A stretch of DNA of 8,952 bases, taken from assembly GCF_023653455.1 (NCBI RefSeq), contig NZ_JAKEDR010000150.1, forward strand, positions 1 to 8,952. The letters are read 5' to 3'. The DNA is from Paraclostridium ghonii (GTDB lineage: Bacteria; Bacillota; Clostridia; Peptostreptococcales; Peptostreptococcaceae). The notes under the pieces were generated by a model. The model had not been told where the DNA came from. It ran no database searches and saw only the letters and a program-made list of their open reading frames with translations. The first letter of the stretch is position 1. Every line of letters starts with the position of its first letter. This document shows, one piece after another, positions 1-6,442 of the stretch. Position numbers and translations under genes: made by a program.

Positions 1-80
1 CATAAGTATATAAGTTTAAAATATTATGAAATCATAGAATTTTTCTTAATATTTATTTTTAATATATGTTGAAAAATTCT

Positions 81-110
81 TTGATATATTTAGCATATTT
101 TAAGTATTAA
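81..110 (+). promoter_or_regulatory. Candidate sigma-A promoter for the symporter gene
   Basis: TTGATA at 81-86 matches the -35 consensus at five of six positions. It is followed after 18 nt by TATTAA at 105-110, which matches the -10 consensus at four of six. A second TTGAAA at 69-74 has no well-placed -10. The region is so AT-rich that chance matches are likely. The rest of 1-155 shows no recognisable riboswitch or gene. An AAAGGGG ribosome-binding site lies at 139-145. Confidence 0.3.
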
Positions 111-155
111 ATCTAAAAGATGTGCTATGGTCAATAGTAAAGGGGTTGTGTTATA

Positions 156-1556
156 TTGGATTTATTAACAAAAATTGTAGAGGGTGTTAATGGTATTCTA
201 TGGGATAAGAACATTCTTTTATTCTTGCTTGTAGGAACAGGAATTTGGTACACATTTCAACTAAGGTTTATTCAAATCACAGGTTTTGGCGAAGGATTTA
301 GAAGAACTTTTGGTGGACTATTTAAAAAAAGTGAAAAAGCTGATAAAGATGGAATGTCTCAATTTCAATCTTTGGCTACAGCAGTAGCTGCTCAAGTAGG
401 TACAGGGAATCTAGCAGGCGCTGCTACGGCAATAGCTGTTGGTGGACCCGGATCAATATTTTGGATGTGGGTAAGTGCATTTTTCGGCATGGCAACAATT
501 TACGCAGAAGCAACTTTAGCTCAGAAATACAAAAAAATAGGAGAAGACAATACTGTAACAGGTGGACCTGTTTACTATATAGAAGCAGCATTTAAAGGTA
601 AATTTGGAAAAGTTCTAGCTAGCTTGTTTGCCGTATTTATTATTTTAGCACTAGGATTTATGGGAAATGCAGTTCAATCTAACTCTATAGCTGCAGCATT
701 TGATACAGCATTTGGTATAAGTCCTATTGTCGTAGGTGTAATATTAGCAGCACTATCAATGTTAATATTCTCCGGTGGTATAAGTAGAATAGCAAAAGTT
801 ACAGAAACAATAGTTCCAATTATGGCATTATTTTATATTATAGGAGCTTTAATTGTTATATTAGCGAACTTTAGAAATATTCCTTTAGCATTTGAAGAAA
901 TATTTGTAGGTGCATTTGCTCCTCAATCAATAGCAGGAGGAGTTGTTGGAGCTACTGTTCAAAAAGCTATGAGTAAAGGGGTTGCTCGCGGATTATTCTC
1001 TAATGAAGCTGGTATGGGTTCTACTCCTCATGCTCATGCAGTAGCAAAAGTTGACTATCCACCAGAACAAGGATTTGTAGCTATGATGGGAGTATTTATA
1101 GATACTTTTGTTATATTAAATCTAACTGCACTAGTTATTATTACAACACGCTCTGTTACTCCAGATGGTTCACTTATGGGAACTGTACTTACTCAAGCTG
1201 GATTCTCATCAGTATTTGGTAAATTCGGAGATATATTCATAGCTATTTGTATGTTCTTCTTTGCATTTTCTACTATAATAGGATGGTACTTCTTTGGAGA
1301 GGCCAATATAAAATATCTATTTGGCCCAAAAGCTGTTAAGTTCTATGGTATTCTTGTAGCTATTTGTGTTTTACTAGGTACGTTAGGTGAAGTATCAATA
1401 GTATGGACAATGTCAGACATGTTTAATGGATTGATGGTTATCCCCAACTTAATTGGTTTATTAGCTCTTACTGGAGTTGTTAAATCTGTTCACAATGATT
1501 ATATTCGCATAAACGGTGGTATAAGTAGCAAAAATAAAAAGAAAAATCCAATCTAA
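156..1556 (+). CDS. Alanine/glycine:cation symporter (AGCS family)
   Basis: Probable sodium- (or proton-) coupled importer of alanine or glycine in the cytoplasmic membrane. The 466-residue length is normal for the AGCS family (also called SSS-like DAACS/AgcS). Seen in the sequence: the family signature around residues 72-112 (AAQVGTGNLAG, then GGPGSIFWMWVSAFFGM), and the second conserved block GLFSNEAGMGSTPHAHA at 279-295, followed by the GFVAMMGVFIDT helix. About ten hydrophobic segments are spread along the protein, with a short lysine-rich tail (residues 459-464). The start is TTG: an in-frame TAA lies at 138-140, no ATG or GTG intervenes in frame, and AAAGGGG at 139-145 is 10 nt upstream. 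The gene is monocistronic and ends in a strong hairpin. No glycine riboswitch, which sometimes controls this family, is visible in the 155 nt upstream. Substrate choice between alanine and glycine cannot be read from the sequence. Confidence 0.93.
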   Translation: MDLLTKIVEGVNGILWDKNILLFLLVGTGIWYTFQLRFIQITGFGEGFRRTFGGLFKKSEKADKDGMSQFQSLATAVAAQVGTGNLAGAATAIAVGGPGSIFWMWVSAFFGMATIYAEATLAQKYKKIGEDNTVTGGPVYYIEAAFKGKFGKVLASLFAVFIILALGFMGNAVQSNSIAAAFDTAFGISPIVVGVILAALSMLIFSGGISRIAKVTETIVPIMALFYIIGALIVILANFRNIPLAFEEIFVGAFAPQSIAGGVVGATVQKAMSKGVARGLFSNEAGMGSTPHAHAVAKVDYPPEQGFVAMMGVFIDTFVILNLTALVIITTRSVTPDGSLMGTVLTQAGFSSVFGKFGDIFIAICMFFFAFSTIIGWYFFGEANIKYLFGPKAVKFYGILVAICVLLGTLGEVSIVWTMSDMFNGLMVIPNLIGLLALTGVVKSVHNDYIRINGGISSKNKKKNPI

Positions 1557-1613
1557 TAAATTAATGAAAAAAGTACTCATCTCTATCTTGAGTGCTTTTT
1601 TCATTAATTTATT
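1555..1613. terminator. Long bidirectional terminator hairpin
   Basis: The arms at 1555-1579 and 1589-1613 pair over 25 bp with a single G-U wobble around a 9-nt loop (1580-1588). The core GTACTCA/TGAGTGC is flanked by A6 on the left and T6 on the right, so it can act as an intrinsic terminator on either strand. The left arm begins in the symporter stop codon. A bidirectional form suggests that a convergent minus-strand gene once ended here; see 1604-1672. Confidence 0.85.
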
Positions 1614-1672
1614 TGCAATCCTATTCCATTAAATAATATAGCTATACCTATAAAAATCACACAAATTATCAT
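1604..1672 (-). pseudogene. Possible C-terminal scrap of a membrane protein
   Basis: On the minus strand, an open stretch from an ATG at 1672-1670 to a TAA at 1606-1604 encodes 22 residues, almost all hydrophobic (MIICVIFIGIAILFNGIG followed by LQIN). The same frame stays open for a few codons further upstream until a TGA. The ATG has no ribosome-binding site. The stop lies within the bidirectional terminator, just where a convergent gene would end. It could be the leftover end of a deleted membrane-protein gene, a small hydrophobic peptide, or chance in AT-rich DNA. The remaining spacer to 1802 shows nothing else that I recognise. Confidence 0.2.
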
Positions 1673-1802
1673 GTGTAGTGTTATTAATTTTGTATGAACA
1701 CAGCTAAGTCAAGATATCCAAACTCAATATATAGTAAGAATAATTTACACCCACATGGAAATCATAATCATATACTAAATTTTTAAAAAGGAGAATAAGA
1801 TT

Positions 1803-2663
1803 ATGTTTTTTCCAACTTCATTTCCAAAGCAACATCAAAATTGTCAACCAGGCCTTGAAAATGAGATGGCACCAAGTCCTATATATGACAGTCCGTTATA
1901 TAATAAACAAAATGATAGATTAAAAGACAAAGTAGCTATTATTAGTGGTGGAGATAGCGGAATAGGAAGAGCTGTTTCTATTGCTTTTGCAAAATCAGGA
2001 TGCGATATAAGTATAATTTATTATAATGAAGACGAAGATGCTATGCTCACAAAGAAAAAGGTTGAAGATGAAGGTAGAAAATGCTTTTTAATTAAAGGTG
2101 ACATAAAAGAAAGTACGTTTTGTAAAGAAGCTGTAGAATCTACTTTAAAAGAATACAAAAAAATAAATATTTTAATAAATAATTCAGCTGTACAATACAC
2201 TCAACAAAACTTAACTGACATAAATGATGAGCAATTTGATAAAACTTTTAAAACTAATGTCTATGGATCATTTTATCTAACAAAAGCTGTACTACCCCAT
2301 TTACAATGTGGTGATAGTATAATAAATACAACATCGGTTGTTGCATATCATGGTCATGAAACATTATTAGACTACTCTATGACTAAAGGGGCGTTAACAT
2401 CATTCACTAGGTCTTTATCTATGCAATTAGCAACAAAAGGAATACGAGTTAATGCAGTAGCTCCAGGCCCTATATGGACACCATTAATACCTTCAAGTTT
2501 TGATGAACAAAAGGTTTCAAAATTTGGTAGTAATACTCCGATGAAAAGAGCTGGTCAACCAGTAGAGTGCTCTGGTGCTTATGTATTTTTGGCAAGTGAT
2601 GAGTCATCTTTTATAACTGGTCAAACTATACATATAAACGGCGGAGAAATAGTAAATGGATAG
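1803..2663 (+). CDS. SDR-family oxidoreductase, GS39/YdaD/YhxC type
   Basis: Cytosolic NAD(P)(H)-dependent short-chain dehydrogenase of unknown substrate. The N-terminal extension (about 40 residues, with QNCQPGLENEM and PSPIYDSPLY) before the Rossmann fold is typical of the Bacillus general-stress SDRs GS39 (YdaD), YhdF and YhxC/D. Seen motifs: cofactor loop SGGDSGIG at 48-55, NNSA at 126-129, catalytic Asn152, Ser178, Tyr191 and Lys195 (YSMTK), PGPIWT at 221-226, and the C-terminal SSFITGQTIHINGG. At 286 residues it is full length and all catalytic residues are present. The cofactor loop has Ser in place of the usual Thr, a mild change. The ATG is preceded by AAGGAG at 1788-1793 with 9 nt spacing. 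I see no convincing sigma-A or sigma-B promoter upstream; TTTACA (1744-1749) and TATACT (1771-1776) are 21 nt apart, too far. In Bacillus such genes belong to stress regulons, but that cannot be shown here. Confidence 0.9.
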   Translation: MFFPTSFPKQHQNCQPGLENEMAPSPIYDSPLYNKQNDRLKDKVAIISGGDSGIGRAVSIAFAKSGCDISIIYYNEDEDAMLTKKKVEDEGRKCFLIKGDIKESTFCKEAVESTLKEYKKINILINNSAVQYTQQNLTDINDEQFDKTFKTNVYGSFYLTKAVLPHLQCGDSIINTTSVVAYHGHETLLDYSMTKGALTSFTRSLSMQLATKGIRVNAVAPGPIWTPLIPSSFDEQKVSKFGSNTPMKRAGQPVECSGAYVFLASDESSFITGQTIHINGGEIVNG

Positions 2664-2685
2664 TTTTAATAATTTTTAAACATAA

Positions 2686-2722
2686 AAAACACTCAATCTA
2701 TATAATATAAATTGAGTGTTTT
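2686..2722. terminator. Bidirectional terminator between SDR and minus-strand genes
   Basis: The arms AAAACACTCAAT (2686-2697) and ATTGAGTGTTTT (2711-2722) form a perfect 12-bp stem with a 13-nt loop. TTTTATTTT continues on the plus strand, and six T residues follow the stem on the minus strand. It therefore ends the SDR transcript and any minus-strand transcript arriving from the right. It lies about 20 nt beyond the displaced ybiT 3' end (2740-2796), so it may be the original ybiT terminator. Confidence 0.8.
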
Positions 2723-2739
2723 ATTTTAAAGTCTAATTA

Positions 2740-2796
2740 AATTACTTCTTTGTATCTCCGTACATTTCTTTTAATTACTTTTGTATTTATTTATTA
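2740..2796 (-). pseudogene. Displaced, decayed copy of the ybiT 3' end
   Basis: This 57-nt stretch matches 3714-3770, the last 18 codons and stop of the ABC-F gene, at 53 of 57 positions in the same orientation. Read in the gene's frame it still spells LKEMYGDTKK and a stop. Two changes (CAA to TAA and GAA to TAA) create in-frame stops just upstream, and a third alters Ala to Thr. Similarity ends abruptly on both sides: 2 nt past the stop codon, and at about the 18th codon from the end. It is not translated, since no start or ribosome-binding site is associated. It marks the far end of the unit carrying the 169-residue gene. Confidence 0.85.
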
Positions 2797-2824
2797 ATTT
2801 ATTTTAACTGTTTATCTCTCCTAG

Positions 2825-3334
2825 TTACATACTAAGAAGCTTTTCTTCTATATATTCCTTAAATGGTTTACCTGCTATTGTTACTGGGCCTTCCCCAAAT
2901 AAATCTACTGTTATATTAAAGAAATTGATTATTAATTTATTTTCATCAATATAATATTCATCCATATGTCCCGGAATAAATATTACCTCATATTCTTCCT
3001 TACTTAATTTATCTTCCATATCGTCTAAATTAAGCTGCTTTACTGGTGCTATCATCATATTTGTAAATTCCAAATCTTCAAGCATCCACATATGTTTATT
3101 CCAGTATCTACTTTCTTTTTTTGTTGGTTTATTCAGAAGCTCTCTATTTGAAATTGCAGAAAGTACCTTTCTTACAGATTCCTTTGTAAAGTCTTCATCA
3201 TATAGATATTTCATATCCGTTTGATCCGATAGTCCTATAAAAAATGAATCGGCTATCTTTTCCTTTTGATGTACTGAATCCCAAATATAAAGCATCATTT
3301 CTAAAACTTCACTTTTAATTACAATTTTAGCCAA
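2825..3334 (-). CDS. Hypothetical protein, 169 aa
   Basis: I do not recognise this protein. It is soluble, acidic in its C-terminal half, and has no signal peptide, membrane segment, cysteine or obvious nucleotide-binding motif. Residues 1-15 (AKIVIKSEVLEMMLYIWD) and 40-70 look helical. The middle is rich in aromatic and methionine residues (RYWNKHMWMLEDLEF). The C-terminal part has alternating beta-like segments (EVIFIPGHMDEYYI, then KLIINFFNITVDLF) and a final amphipathic helix. The start is TTG at 3334-3332, supported by AAAGGGGG 7 nt upstream; the next Met (residue 13) has no SD. The gene has its own candidate promoter and a leader of about 200 nt. It lies between two copies of the ybiT 3' end, so it appears to be the cargo of an inserted or duplicated segment. 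The reading frame and SD make a real gene likely; its function is unknown. Confidence 0.75.
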   Translation of the reverse strand: MAKIVIKSEVLEMMLYIWDSVHQKEKIADSFFIGLSDQTDMKYLYDEDFTKESVRKVLSAISNRELLNKPTKKESRYWNKHMWMLEDLEFTNMMIAPVKQLNLDDMEDKLSKEEYEVIFIPGHMDEYYIDENKLIINFFNITVDLFGEGPVTIAGKPFKEYIEEKLLSM

Positions 3335-3547
3335 GTTAAATCCCCCTTTTTTCTTTAAATATTTTTTTATTTGCGAACTACTCTCCGCTTAAATTAACCT
3401 TCAGTTTCTGTTCCCAGTAGCCCCCCTAATTGGCTTGTAAATAGAAACAACTCTGATTGAATATTTTACAGTTTTGAAAGTTCTACCATATGACCAGTAT
3501 ATCACAAAATCAATAATATTACCTTTTTCTATAATTTTTTAACCAAT

Positions 3548-3576
3548 ATTATACCATAATTTTACACTAATTCTAA
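3548..3576 (-). promoter_or_regulatory. Extended -10 promoter for the 169-aa gene
   Basis: On the minus strand, TGGTATAAT (3556-3548) is a perfect -10 hexamer with the TGn extension. The -35 position 17 nt upstream is only TTAGAA (3576-3571), which is tolerable for extended -10 promoters. Transcription would start near 3541, giving a leader of about 205 nt. The -35 overlaps the U tract of the preceding terminator. Confidence 0.5.
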
Positions 3577-3645
3577 AAAAATACCTCCTATATTTGAAAA
3601 AGTAGAACATAGACGTTCTTCATCTTATCGAATATAAAAGGTATT
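3575..3645 (-). terminator. Long imperfect hairpin and U tract behind ybiT
   Basis: Blocks pair symmetrically: AATACC (3580-3585) with GGTATT (3640-3645), TATATT (3589-3594) with AATATA (3631-3636), and AGAAC (3604-3608) with GTTCT (3615-3619), with further scattered pairs between them and a 6-nt loop. Only a few mismatches and a 2-nt bulge interrupt the 29-nt arms. In the ybiT transcript direction the stem is followed at once by seven U residues (3581-3575), as in an intrinsic terminator. The opposite strand has no U tract. The unusual length suggests a mobile hairpin element now used as a terminator. An AGGAGG (minus strand, 3589-3584) lies in the stem and leads to no start codon. Confidence 0.6.
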
Positions 3646-3713
3646 CCAAAACCTATATGATTAAGTTTTAATACTATCTAATACACATTAAGTGCTTTTA
3701 AATAATCATTAGC

Positions 3714-3770
3714 AATTATTTCTTTGCATCTCCGTACATTTCTTTTAATTGCTTTTGTATTTCTTTATTA
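3714..3770 (-). repeat. Direct repeat, intact copy at the ybiT 3' end
   Basis: This is the intact partner of 2740-2796, 974 bp apart in the same orientation, with 53 of 57 bases identical. It contains the last 18 codons of the ABC-F gene, its TAA stop (3716-3718) and 2 nt beyond. The boundaries are sharp. Such a pair, one intact at the gene and one decayed beyond a cargo gene, resembles the att-site duplication left by elements that integrate at gene 3' ends. Confidence 0.8.
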
Positions 3771-5344
3771 TCTAAATACTCATCAAGAGTAGTTTTTCTA
3801 TCCATTATTCCATTTGGAGTTAATTCTATTATTCTATTTGCAAGAGTTTGTATCATCTCTTGGTCATGAGAGTTAAATACTAACACTCCTGAGAATTTTT
3901 CTAAACCTTTATTTACAGAAGTTATAGATTCTAAGTCTAAGTGGTTAGTTGGGTCATCTAATACTAAAACGTTAGCGTTTGATAACATTAACTTAGATAA
4001 CATACATCTAACTTTCTCTCCTCCAGATAAAACTTGAGCTTCTTTTAAAGCTTCTTCTCCAGAGAATAACATTCTACCTAAGAATCCTCTTATAAAACTT
4101 TCACTCTTTTCTTCAGAGTATTGTCTTAACCAGTCAACTAATGAGTATTCTACACCATCAAAGTATTTATTGTGGTTTTTAGGAAGATAACTTTGAGAAG
4201 TTGTTACTCCCCATTTGAACTCTCCACTATCAGCTGTATCTTCTCCCATTATTATGTTAAATAATGTAGTTATAGCTATCTCATCTCCTAAGAACGCTAC
4301 TTTATCTTCTTTATCTAATCTGAAAGATACATTGTCTAATACTTTAACCCCATCTATAGTCTTAGTTAAGTTATTTACTTCTAAAACTTCGTTTCCTATT
4401 TCTCTTTCAGGAGTGAATCCCACATAAGGATATCTTCTTCTTGATGGTTGTATATCTTCTACTTCTAACTTATCTAATTGTTTCTTTCTAGAAGTTGCTT
4501 GTTTAGCTTTAGAAGCGTTTGAACTGAATCTTGCAATGAACTCTTTTAATTGAGCTATCTTTTCTTCAGCTTTTTTGTTTTGATCTTTAGCTAATTGTAA
4601 TGCTAACTGACTTGATTCATACCAAAAATCATAGTTACCAACATACATTTGTATTTTACCAAAGTCAACGTCAACTATATTTGTACATATTTGATTTAAG
4701 AAATGTCTATCATGCGATACAACTATAACTATAGAATCTTCTAAATCCATTATGAAGTTGTTTAACCAGTTTATCGATTGGAAGTCTAAGTGGTTTGTAG
4801 GCTCATCCATTATTAGTATTTCTGGCTTACCGAATAAAGCTTGAGCTAATAATACCTTAACTTTATCTCCACCTGTTAATTCCTTCATTTGCTTGTAATG
4901 TACGTCTTTAGCTATACCTAGACCCATTAATAATTTTTCTGCAGTTGTTTCTGCATCCCATCCATCAAGTTCAGCAAATTCACCTTCAAGTTCAGCAGCT
5001 TTTATACCATCTTCTTCAGAGAAATCTGGCTTCATGTATAATTCATCTTTTTCTTTCATTATTTCGTATAGTCTAGCATGTCCCATTATAACAACATCTA
5101 AAACTGTGTTTTCTTCGTATTTGAAGTGGTCCTGTCTAAGAACTGACATTCTTTCTTTTTCAGTTATAGATACACTTCCAGTATTTGCTTCTATATCACC
5201 AGCTAATATTTTAAGGAAAGTTGATTTTCCTGCACCATTAGCTCCTATTATCCCGTAACAATTTCCTTTAGTGAATTTTAAGTTAACATCTTTGAACAAC
5301 TCTTTATCACCAAATCTAAGTCCTACATTAGTAACTTGTAACAT
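3716..5344 (-). CDS. ybiT: ABC-F ATPase, YbiT type
   Basis: Cytosolic ABC-F protein with two ATPase domains and no membrane segments; the family acts on the ribosome as translation factors. Its 542 residues align well with E. coli YbiT as I recall it (RQDHF...TVLDVVIMGH, ARFSSNASKAKQATSR). Domain 1: Walker A GANGAGKS 34-41, signature LTGGD 156-160, Walker B/catalytic LIMDEPTNHLD 177-187 with Glu181, switch His211. Charged linker (P-site tRNA-interaction motif region) about 240-320. Domain 2: the P-loop position reads GDEIAITT (353-360), lacking the invariant Lys and one residue short; signature LSGGE 439-443; Walker B LDDPTNHLD 462-470 with Asp464 replacing the catalytic Glu; switch His493. 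ATG start with AAAGGA upstream and its own strong promoter. The gene is monocistronic apart from possible readthrough from the cofactor operon. No known antibiotic-resistance subtype can be assigned. Its 3' end is duplicated at 2740-2796. Confidence 0.93.
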   Translation of the reverse strand: MLQVTNVGLRFGDKELFKDVNLKFTKGNCYGIIGANGAGKSTFLKILAGDIEANTGSVSITEKERMSVLRQDHFKYEENTVLDVVIMGHARLYEIMKEKDELYMKPDFSEEDGIKAAELEGEFAELDGWDAETTAEKLLMGLGIAKDVHYKQMKELTGGDKVKVLLAQALFGKPEILIMDEPTNHLDFQSINWLNNFIMDLEDSIVIVVSHDRHFLNQICTNIVDVDFGKIQMYVGNYDFWYESSQLALQLAKDQNKKAEEKIAQLKEFIARFSSNASKAKQATSRKKQLDKLEVEDIQPSRRRYPYVGFTPEREIGNEVLEVNNLTKTIDGVKVLDNVSFRLDKEDKVAFLGDEIAITTLFNIIMGEDTADSGEFKWGVTTSQSYLPKNHNKYFDGVEYSLVDWLRQYSEEKSESFIRGFLGRMLFSGEEALKEAQVLSGGEKVRCMLSKLMLSNANVLVLDDPTNHLDLESITSVNKGLEKFSGVLVFNSHDQEMIQTLANRIIELTPNGIMDRKTTLDEYLDNKEIQKQLKEMYGDAKK

Positions 5345-5396
5345 TCGTATATTTCCTTTCTATTACTAAAATTTATAAAATTTTACAACTCTTCTA

Positions 5397-5425
5397 ATAA
5401 TATAACAAATTTGTGCCTTAGTCAA
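5397..5425 (-). promoter_or_regulatory. Sigma-A promoter for ybiT
   Basis: On the minus strand TTGACT (5425-5420) and TATTAT (5402-5397) each match consensus at five of six positions and are exactly 17 nt apart. The -35 abuts the stop codon of the preceding gene (5428-5426). Transcription would begin near 5390, giving a leader of about 45 nt that contains an 8-bp all-AT inverted repeat (5367-5374 with 5378-5385) and the AAAGGA ribosome-binding site. No terminator separates this gene from the upstream operon. Confidence 0.75.
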
Positions 5426-6442
5426 CTATTTAGCAAAATTACAAGCAGGGTAAGTACAAGTATCACAGCTCATACAAAGTCCTCCGTGACCATATCTTGC
5501 TATATCTTCTTTAGTCAATCTTTCATCTATTAAAATTCTTGGTAATACAACATCCAAAACAGTAGTTTTTGAGTACATTGCACATCCTGGAATTCCAAGA
5601 ATCGCAGTATTTTTATTGTAACTTAGTAAAAACATAGCTCCAGGAAGTATAGGGGATCCATATGTTATTATATCAGCTCCAGACATTTTTATAGCTGCTG
5701 GAGTTAAGTCATCAGGATCTACACTCATTCCTCCAGTACAAAGTATAATTTCTGCTCCTTGATTTAAAAAACTATCTATTGCATCTTTTATCAAATCTGT
5801 ATTATCTGGACATATAGTTTGTCCTAATACTTCACATCCATAAGAATCCATTTTCTCTTTCATTATAGGTCCAAATTTATCTACTATTCGTTTGTGATAT
5901 ACTTCATTTCCTGTGGTTACTATACCTACTTTCTTTTTCTTAAATGGAACTACTTTTATTATTTTTTCTTCGCCTATAACAGCTTTAGCTTCATCTAGCT
6001 TTTCTTGTTCAACCATTAAAGGTATCACTCTTGTACCTGCAACTTTAAGACCTTTATTAACTTTATAATTGTTGTGTAGGGTTGACATCATTATGTCATC
6101 AATGCAGTTTAGCTTAAATAATCTTTCAACATCTATTTTTAAAAGTCCATCAACGGTAGATATAAAATCTATTTTACCTTCTTTTATTTCGCTAAATTCT
6201 AGATTTTCACCAGCAGTTAAATCTTTTAAGAATATAGCTCCATCATTTTCATGTACCATTCCTTCTATCTGTTCAAATACATATAAATTATCTTTCCCTA
6301 ATGATAAAAGTTTTTCTATATCTTCTTCCTTTACTATATGTCCTTTTTTAAAAGCCCTACCCCTAAACTCTCCAGGTATTATTTGTGTTATGTCATGACA
6401 CAACACATGACCTATAGCATCAATTGTTTTTATTTTCTTCAT
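5426..6442 (-). CDS. MoeA-like molybdopterin-binding protein with Cys-rich tail
   Basis: Predicted molybdenum-cofactor handling protein in the cytosol. Residues about 170-305 form a MoCF/MogA-type molybdopterin-binding domain, with TTGNEVY (176-182), CTGGMSVDPDD (235-245) and the substrate loop GIPGCAMYSKT (283-293). The N-terminal part (1-165) is shorter than, and only loosely like, MoeA domains. At 338 residues the protein lacks the usual C-terminal MoeA beta domain and ends instead in a cysteine cluster, C323-x2-C326-x2-C329-x4-C334, which could hold a metal or Fe-S centre. This architecture is known to me from clostridial clusters that mature selenium-dependent molybdenum hydroxylases. 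The ATG is preceded by AGGAG with close spacing and lies 23 nt inside the upstream mocA-like gene, so translation is probably coupled. The exact reaction is unknown; molybdate insertion or delivery of cofactor to the hydroxylase are options. Confidence 0.85.
   Translation of the reverse strand: MKKIKTIDAIGHVLCHDITQIIPGEFRGRAFKKGHIVKEEDIEKLLSLGKDNLYVFEQIEGMVHENDGAIFLKDLTAGENLEFSEIKEGKIDFISTVDGLLKIDVERLFKLNCIDDIMMSTLHNNYKVNKGLKVAGTRVIPLMVEQEKLDEAKAVIGEEKIIKVVPFKKKKVGIVTTGNEVYHKRIVDKFGPIMKEKMDSYGCEVLGQTICPDNTDLIKDAIDSFLNQGAEIILCTGGMSVDPDDLTPAAIKMSGADIITYGSPILPGAMFLLSYNKNTAILGIPGCAMYSKTTVLDVVLPRILIDERLTKEDIARYGHGGLCMSCDTCTYPACNFAK

Larger units (their letters stand above)
3335..3713 (-). other. 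Intergenic region between ybiT and the hypothetical gene
   Basis: A 379-nt stretch without a gene. It holds, in minus-strand order, the probable ybiT terminator hairpin (3645-3575), an extended -10 promoter (3556-3548), a second weaker TGATATACT site (3504-3496), and a leader running to the TTG start at 3334. The leader contains a G-rich patch (minus-strand GGGGGGC at 3421-3427) and a small inverted repeat, CTACT/AGTAG, that encloses the sequence around 3380-3420. I could not match it to a known riboswitch or T-box: there is no T-box antiterminator sequence and no terminator before the gene. Confidence 0.5.

Noticed and set aside
1..155. Glycine riboswitch ahead of the AGCS symporter
   Set aside because: The conserved aptamer core and a terminator switch are not seen; the region is plain AT-rich sequence.
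1690..1800. Sigma-B or sporulation-sigma promoter for the SDR gene
   Set aside because: No GTTTAA/GGGTAT pair; a GAATA and CATAAT pair has 20 nt spacing, too long for a sigma-G site.
3335..3541. T-box or known riboswitch in the leader of the 169-aa gene
   Set aside because: No T-box antiterminator sequence, no recognisable aptamer core and no terminator before the gene.
3584..3630. Small gene using the AGGAGG at 3589-3584, or the 11-codon minus-strand ATG frame nearby
   Set aside because: No start codon lies at a usable distance from AGGAGG, and the bases are explained by the hairpin stem.
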